Shown here: positions 7,807 through 16,500 of the stretch, piece by piece
Layout of the letters: each line of letters begins with the position of its first letter
Position numbering within the stretch: position 1 is the stretch's first letter
NCBI GenBank assembly: GCA_903826865.1
Contig: CAIKGD010000048.1
Location: forward strand, 1 to 64,000
DNA length: 64,000 bases
Direction of reading: 5' to 3'
Origin: an uncultured Verrucomicrobiota bacterium
GTDB lineage: Bacteria > Verrucomicrobiota > Kiritimatiellia > Kiritimatiellales > Tichowtungiaceae
Made by a program: the position numbers and the translations under genes
The notes under the pieces: model-generated
Seen by the model: only the letters and a program-made list of their open reading frames with translations
Told to the model about the DNA's origin: nothing
Databases searched by the model: none

Positions 7807-9852
7807 ATGAAGGGTATTCCGATCTCAGGCGTCCGCAATTTTGCACTGATGGGCCACACGGGCAGCGGGAAGACATCACTGCTGGATGTCATGCTCAATA
7901 TTCTTGGAACGAATGAGCGTGTCGGTTCCGTGGATGACAAGAGCAGCATGGCCGACTGGACGCAGGAGGAACAGGAACACGAAATTTCGATCTGGGCGAA
8001 ACCCTTCGACGGAGTCTATACCGCCGCCAGCGGAAAACAGCGGCGCTTTGTAGTGCTCGATACGCCCGGTTACGCCGACTTTATCGGCCAGCTCACCGCC
8101 GCCGCCGAAATCACCGACGCCGCGCTGATTGTGGTGGATGCCGTTTCCGGTATTCAGGTCGGCACCAACCGCGCCTGGAAAGTTTGTGAAAAACGCAATC
8201 TGCCGCGAGGCATTGCCATTACCGGTCTCGACAAACCGGATGCCAGTTATGAAAAAGCGCTGGCCGCCATTAAAGCCATGTGGGGCGATACCCGCTGCGT
8301 GCCGGTCGTTCTGCCGACCACCGACGGCAAGTCCGAAGTGGATATTCTCGACATGCCGACCGATGCCGTGCCCGCCGATATGGCGGAAACCGTCAAGGCC
8401 ATCCGCGACCACCTCATCGAGCTGGCCGCCGAAACCGACGACAAGCTGATGGAAAAATATTTTAACGGCGAAGAACTGACCGCCGATGAATTTTCCAACG
8501 GCCTGCGCAAAGCGGTGCATGAAGCGCACCTGATTCCTGTTTTCGCCGCCTCGTCCAAAACAAAAGTCGGCGTAAAAGAAACGATGGATTCCATCAGCCG
8601 CCTCTTCCCGTCTCCGGAAGACTATCCGGTCAAATGCGCGGACGGCCATGAAGTGGCCACCGGCGAAAACGAACCGTTCGCCGGCCTGGTCTGGCGCTCG
8701 GTCAACGATGCGTTTACCGGTCAGCTCAGTTTTGTGCGCGTCTATCGCGGGACGCTCAAACCCAACACCGAAGTGCTCAACGCCACCAAAGGCGAAAAAG
8801 AGCGCATCGGCACTATTTTTTACGTCAACGGCAAAAAGCAGACCGACTGCCAGGAAGCCAAGGCGGGCGACATTATCGCGCTGCCCAAACTGAAAAACAC
8901 CTTCCTCAACGACACGCTCTGCGCGACGACCGAGAAGATCACCTTCAAGCCGATTGAGTTTCCGCATCCGGTGACCGCCTACGCCGTCGAGCCCAAGACC
9001 AAAGGCGACGAAGATAAAATCGGCACGGCGTTGCACCGCGCGGCGGACGAAGATCCATCCATCCGCGTCGAGCGCAACCGCGAAACGCACGAAACCCTGC
9101 TGTGGGGCATGGGCGATATGCATCTCGACGTCACGCTGGAGCACATCAAACACCGCAGCAAAGTGGACGTCACCCACCACACGCCGAAAGTCGCTTACCG
9201 GGAAACCATCACCGGCACGGGCGAAGGCCACTACAAACACAAAAAGCAGTCCGGCGGACGCGGCCAGTACGGCGAATGCTACGTGCGGGTTCATCCGCGT
9301 GTTCCGGGCGACGATGAATGGTTCGCCAATAAAATTGTGGGCGGCACCATTCCGCACAACTTCATTCCCGCCTGCCAGAAGGGATTTGTGGAAGGCATGG
9401 CTAAAGGTCCGCTGGTCGGTTCCGAAGTCAGCAACATCAAAGTCGAACTCTACGACGGCTCCTACCACGACGTGGACTCGTCCGAAGTCGCCTTCAAAAT
9501 CGCCGGCTCGCGCGCCCTGCACGAAGCGATTGAAAAGGCGCGGCCGGTTCTGCTCGAACCGATCATGACCATCGCCATCACCGTGCCCGACGAGTACATG
9601 GGCGACATCACCGGCATCCTCAACACCAAGCGCGGCCGCATCCTCGGCATGGGCGTGGACGAAGGCATGCAGGTTATCACCGCCGAAGTGCCGCAGGTCG
9701 AAACCTTCAAATTTTGTTCTGAACTGCGCTCCATCACCGGCGGACGCGGCTCGTTCGAGCTAACCTTTGCCCGCTACGAACAGGTCGCCGCCAACATCGC
9801 CCAGAAAGTCATCGCCGCTGCGCAAAAAGATAAAGTCGCCGTCGAGGATTGA
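7807..9852 (+). CDS. Elongation factor G-like translational GTPase (EF-G paralogue)
   Basis: This 681-residue protein has the five-domain layout of EF-G. It has a P-loop GHTGSGKT (residues 16-23), a G3 motif DTPGYADF (from Asp85), the domain II barrel, and the domain IV/V region including HKKQSGGRGQYGECYVRVHP and GRGSFELTFARYE. It differs from canonical FusA: the P-loop lacks HVDAGKT, and the G4 motif NKxD is replaced by TGLD (residues 139-142), as I recall for the EF-G-like/EF-G2 paralogue group. It therefore probably acts on ribosomes in a specialised role or with altered nucleotide preference rather than as the main translocase. A strong ribosome binding site (AAGGAG) precedes the ATG. It appears monocistronic. 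Confidence 0.88.
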   Translation: MKGIPISGVRNFALMGHTGSGKTSLLDVMLNILGTNERVGSVDDKSSMADWTQEEQEHEISIWAKPFDGVYTAASGKQRRFVVLDTPGYADFIGQLTAAAEITDAALIVVDAVSGIQVGTNRAWKVCEKRNLPRGIAITGLDKPDASYEKALAAIKAMWGDTRCVPVVLPTTDGKSEVDILDMPTDAVPADMAETVKAIRDHLIELAAETDDKLMEKYFNGEELTADEFSNGLRKAVHEAHLIPVFAASSKTKVGVKETMDSISRLFPSPEDYPVKCADGHEVATGENEPFAGLVWRSVNDAFTGQLSFVRVYRGTLKPNTEVLNATKGEKERIGTIFYVNGKKQTDCQEAKAGDIIALPKLKNTFLNDTLCATTEKITFKPIEFPHPVTAYAVEPKTKGDEDKIGTALHRAADEDPSIRVERNRETHETLLWGMGDMHLDVTLEHIKHRSKVDVTHHTPKVAYRETITGTGEGHYKHKKQSGGRGQYGECYVRVHPRVPGDDEWFANKIVGGTIPHNFIPACQKGFVEGMAKGPLVGSEVSNIKVELYDGSYHDVDSSEVAFKIAGSRALHEAIEKARPVLLEPIMTIAITVPDEYMGDITGILNTKRGRILGMGVDEGMQVITAEVPQVETFKFCSELRSITGGRGSFELTFARYEQVAANIAQKVIAAAQKDKVAVED

Positions 9853-9860
9853 TCTGGTTT

Positions 9861-9895
9861 TCCAAGGGTTGAATGAATTTCTTCCAACCCTTGGA
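9861..9895. repeat. Hairpin built from two TTCCAA-type repeats after the EF-G-like gene
   Basis: TCCAAGGGTTG (9861-9871) and CAACCCTTGGA (9885-9895) form an 11-bp perfect stem with a 13-nt loop, 9 bp after the stop. The right arm itself is a TTCCAA-CCC-TTGGAG unit of the family seen elsewhere. There is no T-run, so a role as a terminator is doubtful; it could protect the 3' end of the mRNA. Confidence 0.55.
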
Positions 9896-9919
9896 GAATT
9901 GGAACAGATACAACGGATG

Positions 9920-9945
9920 AAATTACTGGATTACGGGACTGACCC
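9920..9945 (-). repeat. 26-bp repeat, left of the small membrane gene
   Basis: The sequence begins AAATTACTGGATTACGGGAC and ends TGACCC. Its reverse complement matches 60785-60810 at 25 of 26 positions and 10353-10378 at 20 of 26, with all six differences being transitions. Together with 10353-10378 it forms an inverted pair bracketing the gene at 9973-10341. Confidence 0.75.
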
Positions 9946-9972
9946 GTTCTGTGTAAACAGTGGAGGTAACCC

Positions 9973-10341
9973 ATGGCGATATCTGAGAAAATAATGGACA
10001 AAGGACTGGCGTGTTTTGAGGAATTCTCTAAAAGGTTGTTTTATGCGGCAACAGGGGCTCTTGCTCTTTCTGTTACGTTTAAATCGGCGATTTCAGCGAA
10101 TTCTCCGGAGCATCAATGGGTTCTCTCTGCTGCTTGGATTTTACTCACACTCTCTATTCTTGCTCAGTTGTGGGAGCAGGTGAACTTGGGTATTCATTTT
10201 ATATACGCCGGTAGTGGTGACATCAAAGCCGGGGATATTGCGATGAAGAAGTATAAACGTGCGGTGTTTTTTTCGATGGTAACTTTTGCTTTAGGGATCG
10301 TAGCACTCTGCACTTTTGCCGTACTCAACAATGTTCCGTAG
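9973..10341 (+). CDS. Small integral membrane protein, unknown function, flanked by inverted repeats
   Basis: No family is recognised. The 122-residue product has an amphipathic N-terminus and three hydrophobic segments (around residues 21-36, 48-64 and 94-116), so it should be an inner-membrane protein of about three helices. The ATG at 9973 follows GGAGG (9961-9965) at normal spacing. The gene is AT-richer and uses codons less like the neighbouring EF-G gene. It sits between inverted copies of a 26-bp repeat (9920-9945 and 10353-10378), suggesting arrival as a small cassette. The genes at 58.3-60.8 kb end in the same repeat and also encode unknown membrane proteins. Confidence 0.65.
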   Translation: MAISEKIMDKGLACFEEFSKRLFYAATGALALSVTFKSAISANSPEHQWVLSAAWILLTLSILAQLWEQVNLGIHFIYAGSGDIKAGDIAMKKYKRAVFFSMVTFALGIVALCTFAVLNNVP

Positions 10342-10352
10342 CAGCAAGAAAA

Positions 10353-10378
10353 GAGCCGGTCTCGTAGTCTAGTAATTT
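10353..10378 (+). repeat. 26-bp repeat, right of the small membrane gene
   Basis: Ends in TCTAGTAATTT and is the inverted partner of 9920-9945 (20 of 26 positions, differences all transitions) in the same orientation as 60785-60810. It begins about 11 bp after the stop codon of the membrane protein gene. Confidence 0.7.
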
Positions 10379-10570
10379 TTGCCGGACGGAATTAAGGCAT
10401 TGATTTTATAAACCTTGGAAGAACTCGCGGAGGGTTCCGTGAAGAAGAGCGAAGCAGACTGGGCGGCGGAACGCCGGGAGATGGTTCGGCTGCTGGCTTT
10501 AATACCGATTTGTTTTCCCAGTTGATCTTTTCGGATGCCCGAAGCGGTAAAAAACGGTTTATTTCGGGAG
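10379..10570. other. Gene-poor interval, nothing confident
   Basis: No convincing gene is seen. A GTG at 10439 with a GGAGG-like site opens a 28-codon frame to 10525 (VKKSEADWAAERREMVRLLA and so on) that looks like the truncated start of a protein, but it is too short to support. A half copy of the TTCCAA-type repeat (CCTTGGAA) lies near 10413. Confidence 0.4.
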
Positions 10571-10687
10571 AGTTATCGGTTATTAGTTACCGGTTATCAG
10601 GCAGGTATTTTATCGAGCAGGCCTTTGGCGGCTTGTCTATGGATTGTCCGCCGCTAACAAATAACTTTTAACAGATAACGTATAACT
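10571..10687. repeat. Inverted GTTATC/GATAAC repeat cluster upstream of yebC
   Basis: AGTTATCGGTTATTAGTTAC followed by CGGTTATC (10571-10598) is mirrored by TAACAAATAAC, GATAAC and GTATAACT (10655-10687). The two repeat blocks face each other across about 56 bp and end some 25 bp before the yebC start. They could form a large hairpin in the leader or are remains of an intergenic repeat. Confidence 0.6.
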
Positions 10688-10711
10688 GCGCGAAGCGAAC
10701 GGGAGAGTTTT

Positions 10712-11461
10712 ATGTCAGGTCATAGTAAATGGGCGAATATTAAGCATAGAAAAGGCCGGGCGGATGCAGCGCGCGGCAAGATTTTCAGCAAGATCGCCAA
10801 GGAAATGACGATTTCGGCGCGCGCCGGCGGCGGCGACCCGGCCGGTAATATTACGTTGCGCGCTCTGATCGCCAAGGCCAAGGGCGTCAATATGCCCAAC
10901 GACAATATCGACCGCGCCATCAAGAAGGGTACTGGCGAACTGGCCAGCGCCGCGCTGGAAGAGTGTATTTATGAAGCTTATGCGCCGGGCGGAGTCGGCG
11001 TGATTGTTCAGGCGCTGACCGACAATAAGAACCGTGCGGCCGCTGAAATCCGTAATGTTTTCACCAAGAGCGGGGCGAGCATGGCCCAGCAGGGGGCGGT
11101 CAGCCGTATGTTCCAGCGCAAGGGGCAGATTTATATTGCCGCCGCCGGAGTGGATGAGGATGCGCTGATGAATATCGTGCTTGAAGCGGGCGCGGAGGAT
11201 ATGCGGCGCGACGGCGATCAGTTCGAGGTGCTGACGGCGTTCACGGATTATGCCGTTGTAGCAGAAGCGATTTCAAAGGCGGGCATTGCCGCGACGTCGT
11301 CGGAACTCACTATGCTTCCCGAAATGCCGGTGGAGGTTAAGGATAAAGAGAAGGCGCATTCGCTGATGAAGCTGATTGAGGCGCTGGAAGAACTCGACGA
11401 TGTCCAGAATGTGTACGGCGCATTTGAGATCGACGACGCCATTCTGGCCCAAATGGAATAG
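10712..11461 (+). CDS. yebC: YebC/PmpR (TACO1) family protein
   Basis: The 249-residue protein starts MSGHSKWANIKHRKGRADAA, the hallmark of the family, and continues with NMPNDNIDRAIKKGTGE and YEAYAPGGVGVIVQALTDNK. Members have been described as DNA-binding regulators and more recently as cytoplasmic translation factors that relieve ribosome stalling (TACO1 in mitochondria). Length matches the usual 240-250 residues. The ATG follows GGGAGAG. It lies alone between two repeat-rich gaps, while in many genomes it stands next to ruvC; here ruvC is 5 kb downstream. Confidence 0.96.
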   Translation: MSGHSKWANIKHRKGRADAARGKIFSKIAKEMTISARAGGGDPAGNITLRALIAKAKGVNMPNDNIDRAIKKGTGELASAALEECIYEAYAPGGVGVIVQALTDNKNRAAAEIRNVFTKSGASMAQQGAVSRMFQRKGQIYIAAAGVDEDALMNIVLEAGAEDMRRDGDQFEVLTAFTDYAVVAEAISKAGIAATSSELTMLPEMPVEVKDKEKAHSLMKLIEALEELDDVQNVYGAFEIDDAILAQME

Positions 11462-11547
11462 CGGATTGCAGCGCCGGACGATTGATCAGCAGCCGCTCGT
11501 GTCCGCTTCACAGGTCTCTATAGCGTTTAAAGATTGAGATGTCGTAA

Positions 11548-11609
11548 TGGAGGGATGGCTTCCAGGCCGTCCTTGATCAAGAGTGGCGCGGGTGGAACCG
11601 CGCCCTCCA
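11548..11609. repeat. Structured element with an outer TGGAG/CTCCA stem and two inner hairpins
   Basis: Outer arms TGGAG (11548-11552) and CTCCA (11605-11609) enclose GGATGGC-TTCCAG-GCCGTCC (11553-11572, one G:T pair) and GGCGCGG-GTGGAA-CCGCGCC (11585-11604). The layout predicts a three-way junction. A second element with the same plan is at 22668-22747. It lies 87 bp after yebC; it has no T-run. Confidence 0.6.
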
Positions 11610-11705
11610 AATTCAGTATAACGGCATCACAACGGTTAAATGCTCTGTCTTCGGCCGTCTGGCCGTCTGGTGCGTACGGCGATGTTTTGTATTTACCGCC
11701 TTGTG

Positions 11706-11719
11706 ACTGACCGGTCAGT
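11706..11719. promoter_or_regulatory. Palindromic operator candidate of the second TetR regulator
   Basis: ACTGACCGGTCAGT is a perfect 14-bp palindrome ending 20 bp before the TetR start codon. Sites of the form TGACCGGTCA are typical of TetR-family targets, so autoregulation of this efflux operon is likely. Confidence 0.65.
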
Positions 11720-11739
11720 TCTGTAAGCTCTCTGCCGTT

Positions 11740-12333
11740 ATGAAGAAGGAAGACCCGAAAGAATCAAAGCAGGGCGCGATATTGAAGGCGGCTGTTGAAC
11801 TGTTCGAGGGGCGGCGCTTTGACGAAGTGAAGCTTGATGAAATCGCCGCCGCCGCCGGCGTTGGCAAAGGTACGCTCTATCTCTATTTCAAAAACAAAGA
11901 GGATCTTTTTGCACAGCTGGCGGTTGATGGGATCGACGGCATGACGGAGCGGATCCATGAGATTGCGGCGATGGAGTCGGCGTATAAAGAGCGGCTTTTT
12001 CTGTTTGGGCGTGAGTTCGCTGACTTTCTTGCAAAACGGCATGGTGTAATGGGTGTGATGAATCAGGTGCAGTCAGTCCCGGTTGATAAGGTGTTTCGTA
12101 ACCACCACGACCGGATGATCGAGGCCATTCACGAATTGCTGCAAAAAGGGATGGATGAGGGGGCTTTAAGAAACGATTTCCAGGTATCGGAACTGCGCTG
12201 TGCTTTGGTGGGGCCGATCCTGCTGAAAATCCGGCGCGCGGCGCGTGTCGGCGAAGCCATCGCATTGAAGGCTCTGCTGGAATTTTTCTGGGCAGGCGCC
12301 GCCGCAAAACGAAAGAAAGGGCAGCATGACTAG
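11740..12333 (+). CDS. TetR-family transcriptional regulator
   Basis: The 197-residue protein has a TetR helix-turn-helix near the N-terminus (LKAAVELFEGRRFDEVKLDE, then AGVGKGTLYLYFKNKEDLFA) and a helical ligand domain. It is the first gene of an operon with an outer-membrane factor and an RND transporter; its 3' end overlaps the next gene by 8 bp (12326-12333). The perfect palindrome at 11706-11719 just upstream suggests that it represses its own operon. The inducer is unknown. Confidence 0.92.
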   Translation: MKKEDPKESKQGAILKAAVELFEGRRFDEVKLDEIAAAAGVGKGTLYLYFKNKEDLFAQLAVDGIDGMTERIHEIAAMESAYKERLFLFGREFADFLAKRHGVMGVMNQVQSVPVDKVFRNHHDRMIEAIHELLQKGMDEGALRNDFQVSELRCALVGPILLKIRRAARVGEAIALKALLEFFWAGAAAKRKKGQHD

Positions 12334-13588
12334 CCGGTTTTGCAGAAAAATCCTTTTTCCTGCCGGACGTTCGCGCCCGGGGATTCGGGTATTGTTGTGC
12401 CTGCTGTTTATCGCGCCTTTATCCCGGGCCGCGGAGATTACTCTCGTCGAGGCCTATGAACTGGCCTTGGCGCAAAGCGAGTCGCTTCAGATCAGTGTTG
12501 CGGAGTGGCGCGCCGCAGAAGCCCGTTATCGTCAGTCGCTGGGAGCTATGTGGCCGGAAGTCAGCGCCAGAGGCACCGCGAACTGGGCTGCTGACAGCGA
12601 CAGCCGCCGGGCAGGAATCGGTGCAACCTGGACTGTGTTCGACGGGTTCCGCACCGCGCGCGAGGCCGATGCCAGACAGGCCGCAGGACTGGCCCTCCGG
12701 CATGATGCGGAACGTGCCCGCCTGCTGCTTTACGAGGATGTTGCGGACGTTTTCTACCAGACGCTGTCGTTTCAGAATCAGCGGACGGCCGTACAGGAAC
12801 AGATCAAAACTTTGGAGACCCGGGGCGTTGAGCTGGAACGCAGGATAAAACTCGGACGCTCGAAACGATCCGACCTGCTGACGACATCAAATCAGATCGC
12901 GGAAGCACGGCTGACGATCGAGCAGCTCAACCAGTCCTTTGCCGCGACGCTGGAATTGCTGGCGTTCGTGACCGGGCGCCCCGCATCCAGCCTTCAAGTG
13001 GTTGATCAGACTTCACTGCCCGCATTGGGCGAAGTGGATAAGTATCTTGCCGCCGCTGCAACCCGGGAGGATATCAAGGCGGGCGAAGCCCGCGTCGAGG
13101 CCTCGCAATCCGATGTAAAGGTGGCGAAGTCGGATCGCGCGCCCAAGGTGACTCTGGATGGAAACGCCTATCTCGTGCGCGACCCGCAGACCCAAAGCGA
13201 GTGGGACATTATTCTAAAACTTGAAATGCCCCTGTTCGACCGCGGACGGCGCACGGCACGCGTGGCGGAAGCAGGGCAGCTGCTCAGGATCAGTGAACTG
13301 CGCCTCGCGGAGTTGCAGCGGTCTTCGGAACGGGATGTCCGGCAGACCTATCTGTCTTTGTTTTACGAACTGCGGCAGTGGTCTGAACTGCAGGCGGCGA
13401 TTAGAATTGCCGACGAAGCCCTTGCACTCCTCCAGAAGGACTATGAACTGGGGCGCGTGAGCAATCTGGATGTCCTTACCGCATCGGTTCAACTGTGGGG
13501 ACTGCGCCGGCGTGAGGCGGCTTTGGCGCAGCAGCTGCGCGCCGAGCTGATTCATCTCCATGTGGCCGCAGGAAAGGTATCGCCATGA
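12326..13588 (+). CDS. TolC-family outer-membrane efflux protein
   Basis: The 420-residue product has a cleavable-looking signal (VLLCLLFIAPLSRAAEITLV) without a lipobox cysteine and two OEP repeats rich in long helices: EAYELALAQSESLQISVAEW in the first and a second repeat ending DYELGRVSNLDVLTASVQLW. It should form the trimeric outer-membrane channel and periplasmic tunnel for the adjoining RND pump. The start overlaps the regulator's end and its stop overlaps the transporter start by ATGA (13585-13588), indicating coupling. It is unlike the fused OprM-type module of the first operon, being a non-lipidated TolC type. Confidence 0.9.
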   Translation: MTSRFCRKILFPAGRSRPGIRVLLCLLFIAPLSRAAEITLVEAYELALAQSESLQISVAEWRAAEARYRQSLGAMWPEVSARGTANWAADSDSRRAGIGATWTVFDGFRTAREADARQAAGLALRHDAERARLLLYEDVADVFYQTLSFQNQRTAVQEQIKTLETRGVELERRIKLGRSKRSDLLTTSNQIAEARLTIEQLNQSFAATLELLAFVTGRPASSLQVVDQTSLPALGEVDKYLAAAATREDIKAGEARVEASQSDVKVAKSDRAPKVTLDGNAYLVRDPQTQSEWDIILKLEMPLFDRGRRTARVAEAGQLLRISELRLAELQRSSERDVRQTYLSLFYELRQWSELQAAIRIADEALALLQKDYELGRVSNLDVLTASVQLWGLRRREAALAQQLRAELIHLHVAAGKVSP

Positions 13589-16500
13589 CACTGTCCGATT
13601 TTTCCATCCGCCGTCCGGTTTTTGCCTGGATGCTCATGTTCGGGCTGATCGTCTTCGGCACCATCAGCGTGAACCGGATGGGCATCAGCCAGATGCCCGA
13701 TATCGATTTTCCTGTTCTTGGAATCCGTGTTGCCTGGGAGGGCGCCGCCCCTGAGATCATGGAATCCGAACTTGTTGACAAGATCGAACAGCTCGTGATT
13801 TCCGTGGACGGACTGAAGGAAATCCGTTCTACCATCCGGCAGGGACAGGCAACGGTTGAACTGGAGTTCGAACTCAGTCGCGATATTGATGCCGCCCTGC
13901 AGGAAGTTCAGGGAGCGATAGCTGAAATCCGCCTGCCGCTGAATGTAAACCCTCCGGTTATCCAGAAGAATTCGACCGAAGGAGAACCCGTAATGCGCCT
14001 TGGGGTGTCCGGCACGCAAACGCCGCGTGAACTGGTGGATTATGTTGAAACCTTTCTGCTGGATCAGCTTCAGGTCATTCCGGGCGTCGGGGAAGTTGCC
14101 TTGTCCGGGTTTGCCGAACGCAACCTGCGTCTATGGGTGGATACGAAGAAGCTTCAGGAATACGAGTTGACCATCCTTGATCTTCAGCAGGCTGTCGAAC
14201 AGGAGCATTCTGAGCTGGCGGCCGGGTACATTGAGAACTCAAAAGAAGAGATGAATCTCCGGATTATGGGGGAAGGTCTTACGGTGGAACAGGTCGCCGA
14301 CATTCCCATTACGCATCGGGGCGGCGAAGTGATCCAGGACGTCACCATCCGATTGAAAGACGTATGCCGGGTGGAAGACGGCTTGAGCGATGTGCGGCGT
14401 TTCGTGCGGATTTCCGGCGAACCGGGCCTGTCTATCGGGATCAGCAAACAGCGCGGAGCCAACGAAGTGGAAGTTGGACGTCTGGTCAAGGCCCGCATGG
14501 CTGAACTTCAGCAGTCGCTGCCGGCGGGCATGAAGCTCCAGATCAATGTGGATCTCACCCGTACTGTGGAGCAGGCCGTGAAAGCCACAGAACACGAACT
14601 GATGACCGCCGCCATTCTGACGGCCTTGATTTGTTTCCTGTTCCTCGGAACCCTGAGTTCAGGATTCAACATCATTCTCTCCATCCCCACATCCATTATC
14701 GGCACGTTCACTATTCTTTATTTTTCGGGCTTCACGCTCAACACGTTTACACTGCTCGGACTGGCCCTGGCGATCGGTATCGTGGTGGATGACGCGATTA
14801 TGGTGCTGGAAAACATTGTCCGGCATTTCGAGATGGGGAAGGATAAAGTCAAAGCCGCCCAGGACGGATCACGCGAAATCATCTTTGCGGCCGTGGCCAC
14901 GACGGCCGCCGTCGTCGCGATCTTTCTGCCGGTGGCATTTATGTCCGGCGTTATCGGCCGGTTTTTTTACCAGTTCGGCTTAACCATGACGGCGGCCGTG
15001 CTGTTGTCGCTGCTGGAAGCCATCACGCTCACGCCCATGCGGCTTTCGATACTGATGTCGCATCGCAAAAATCCCGGCTGGCTGGAACGGATTTCCGGCG
15101 CTTTTTTCAGCCGGTTAAACCGCGTCTATGGCCGGTTTCTGCCTTTTGCTCTGAAATTGCGCTGGCTCGTGCTGGTATGCGCGGTGGTCATTTTTGCCTC
15201 TTCTCTGTGGCTGGGGAAAACCCTCCGCCGGGAATTCGTGCCGTCACAGGATCAGTCTTACATCTCGGTCAACCTCCGGGCTCCCGTCGGGTCGTCGCTG
15301 GCTCTGACCGATGCGCGTGTGCAGGAAGTGGAGGCGTATTTTAAAAAACGTCCTGAAATCCTGCGTTCCTTCACCATGATCGGCGGCAGTAGCAGTGGCG
15401 GAACAGCGAATCAGGCGATCATGGGACTCACGCTGGTTGAGCGGAATCAGCGGCCGAAAACTCAGGCGGAGTTAATGAGCGAGTTCCGGAAAGATCTTGA
15501 GAGTGTCAAAGGGTTGCGCATCTCATTCCAGGACATGTCGGCGCGCGGTCTCACGGCGCGGCGCAGTCTGCCGGTAGAGTTCAATGTCAACGGATCTGAC
15601 TATGTTGTACTGGAATCCACGGTACGGAAAATCATGGACCGGCTTGATAAAACCGGTCTGGTCGTTGATCTGGACAATAATTATCGCACCGGCATGCCCG
15701 AAGTCAGAGTCATCCCGGATCGGCAGGCCGCGGCGGCACGGGGCGTTACGATGGAGGCGATCGGCCGGACGGTCAATGCGGCCATGGGCGGTATCCGTCA
15801 GGGTAAGTTCACCCGTGATGGACGCCGGTACGATGTCCGGCTGCGTCTGACGCCTGAAGACCGGCTGAGTGCAGAGGATTTGAAAACTTTGCGGGTTCGT
15901 AACTCATACGGAGAACTCATTCCGCTGGGAGACGTGGTACGCATCGAGAACACCAAGACTCTGCAAAGCATCAGCCGCGTTAACCGCCAGCGCGCCATTT
16001 CGGTAACCGCCAATCTGGCCGCCGGCGCATCACAAGCCGCAGCGCTGGATGAGGCGGCGAAGATCGCCCACGAACTTCTTCCGCCCGGCTATACCTTCCA
16101 TTTGGAAGGCGGCGCTAAAACTTTCAGTGAATCCGGCAGCGGACTCTGGATTGCCTTTCTGCTGGGTATTGTAGTCGCTTACATGGTACTGGCTGCGCAG
16201 TTCAACAGTTTCATCCATCCTTTCACTGTTCTGCTGGCGCTGCCGTTCAGCATTACCGGTGCACTGGTAACGCTGTGGGGCACCAACCAGTCGCTGAATC
16301 TCTACAGTGCCATCGGCATCATCCTGTTGATGGGCGTGGTTAAAAAGAACTCGATTCTGCTGGTTGAGTTCATGAACCGGAAGCGCGCAGAAGGTATGCC
16401 GCTGGCGGAAGCCATCATAACGGCCGCACCGATCCGGCTAAGACCGATCCTGATGACATCTGCCGCGACGATTGCGGCGGCGTTTCCTATCGCGCTGGGC

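Noticed and set aside
7876-9522. 548-codon open frame antisense to the EF-G-like gene
   Set aside because: It mirrors the GC-rich third-position pattern of the real gene and has no family features. The same applies to the open frames antisense to metH, clpB, pcnB (38835-39854) and argH (60938-62134).
10439-10525. 28-codon frame with a ribosome-binding-like sequence
   Set aside because: Too short and unsupported by any motif; could be the remnant of a gene start.
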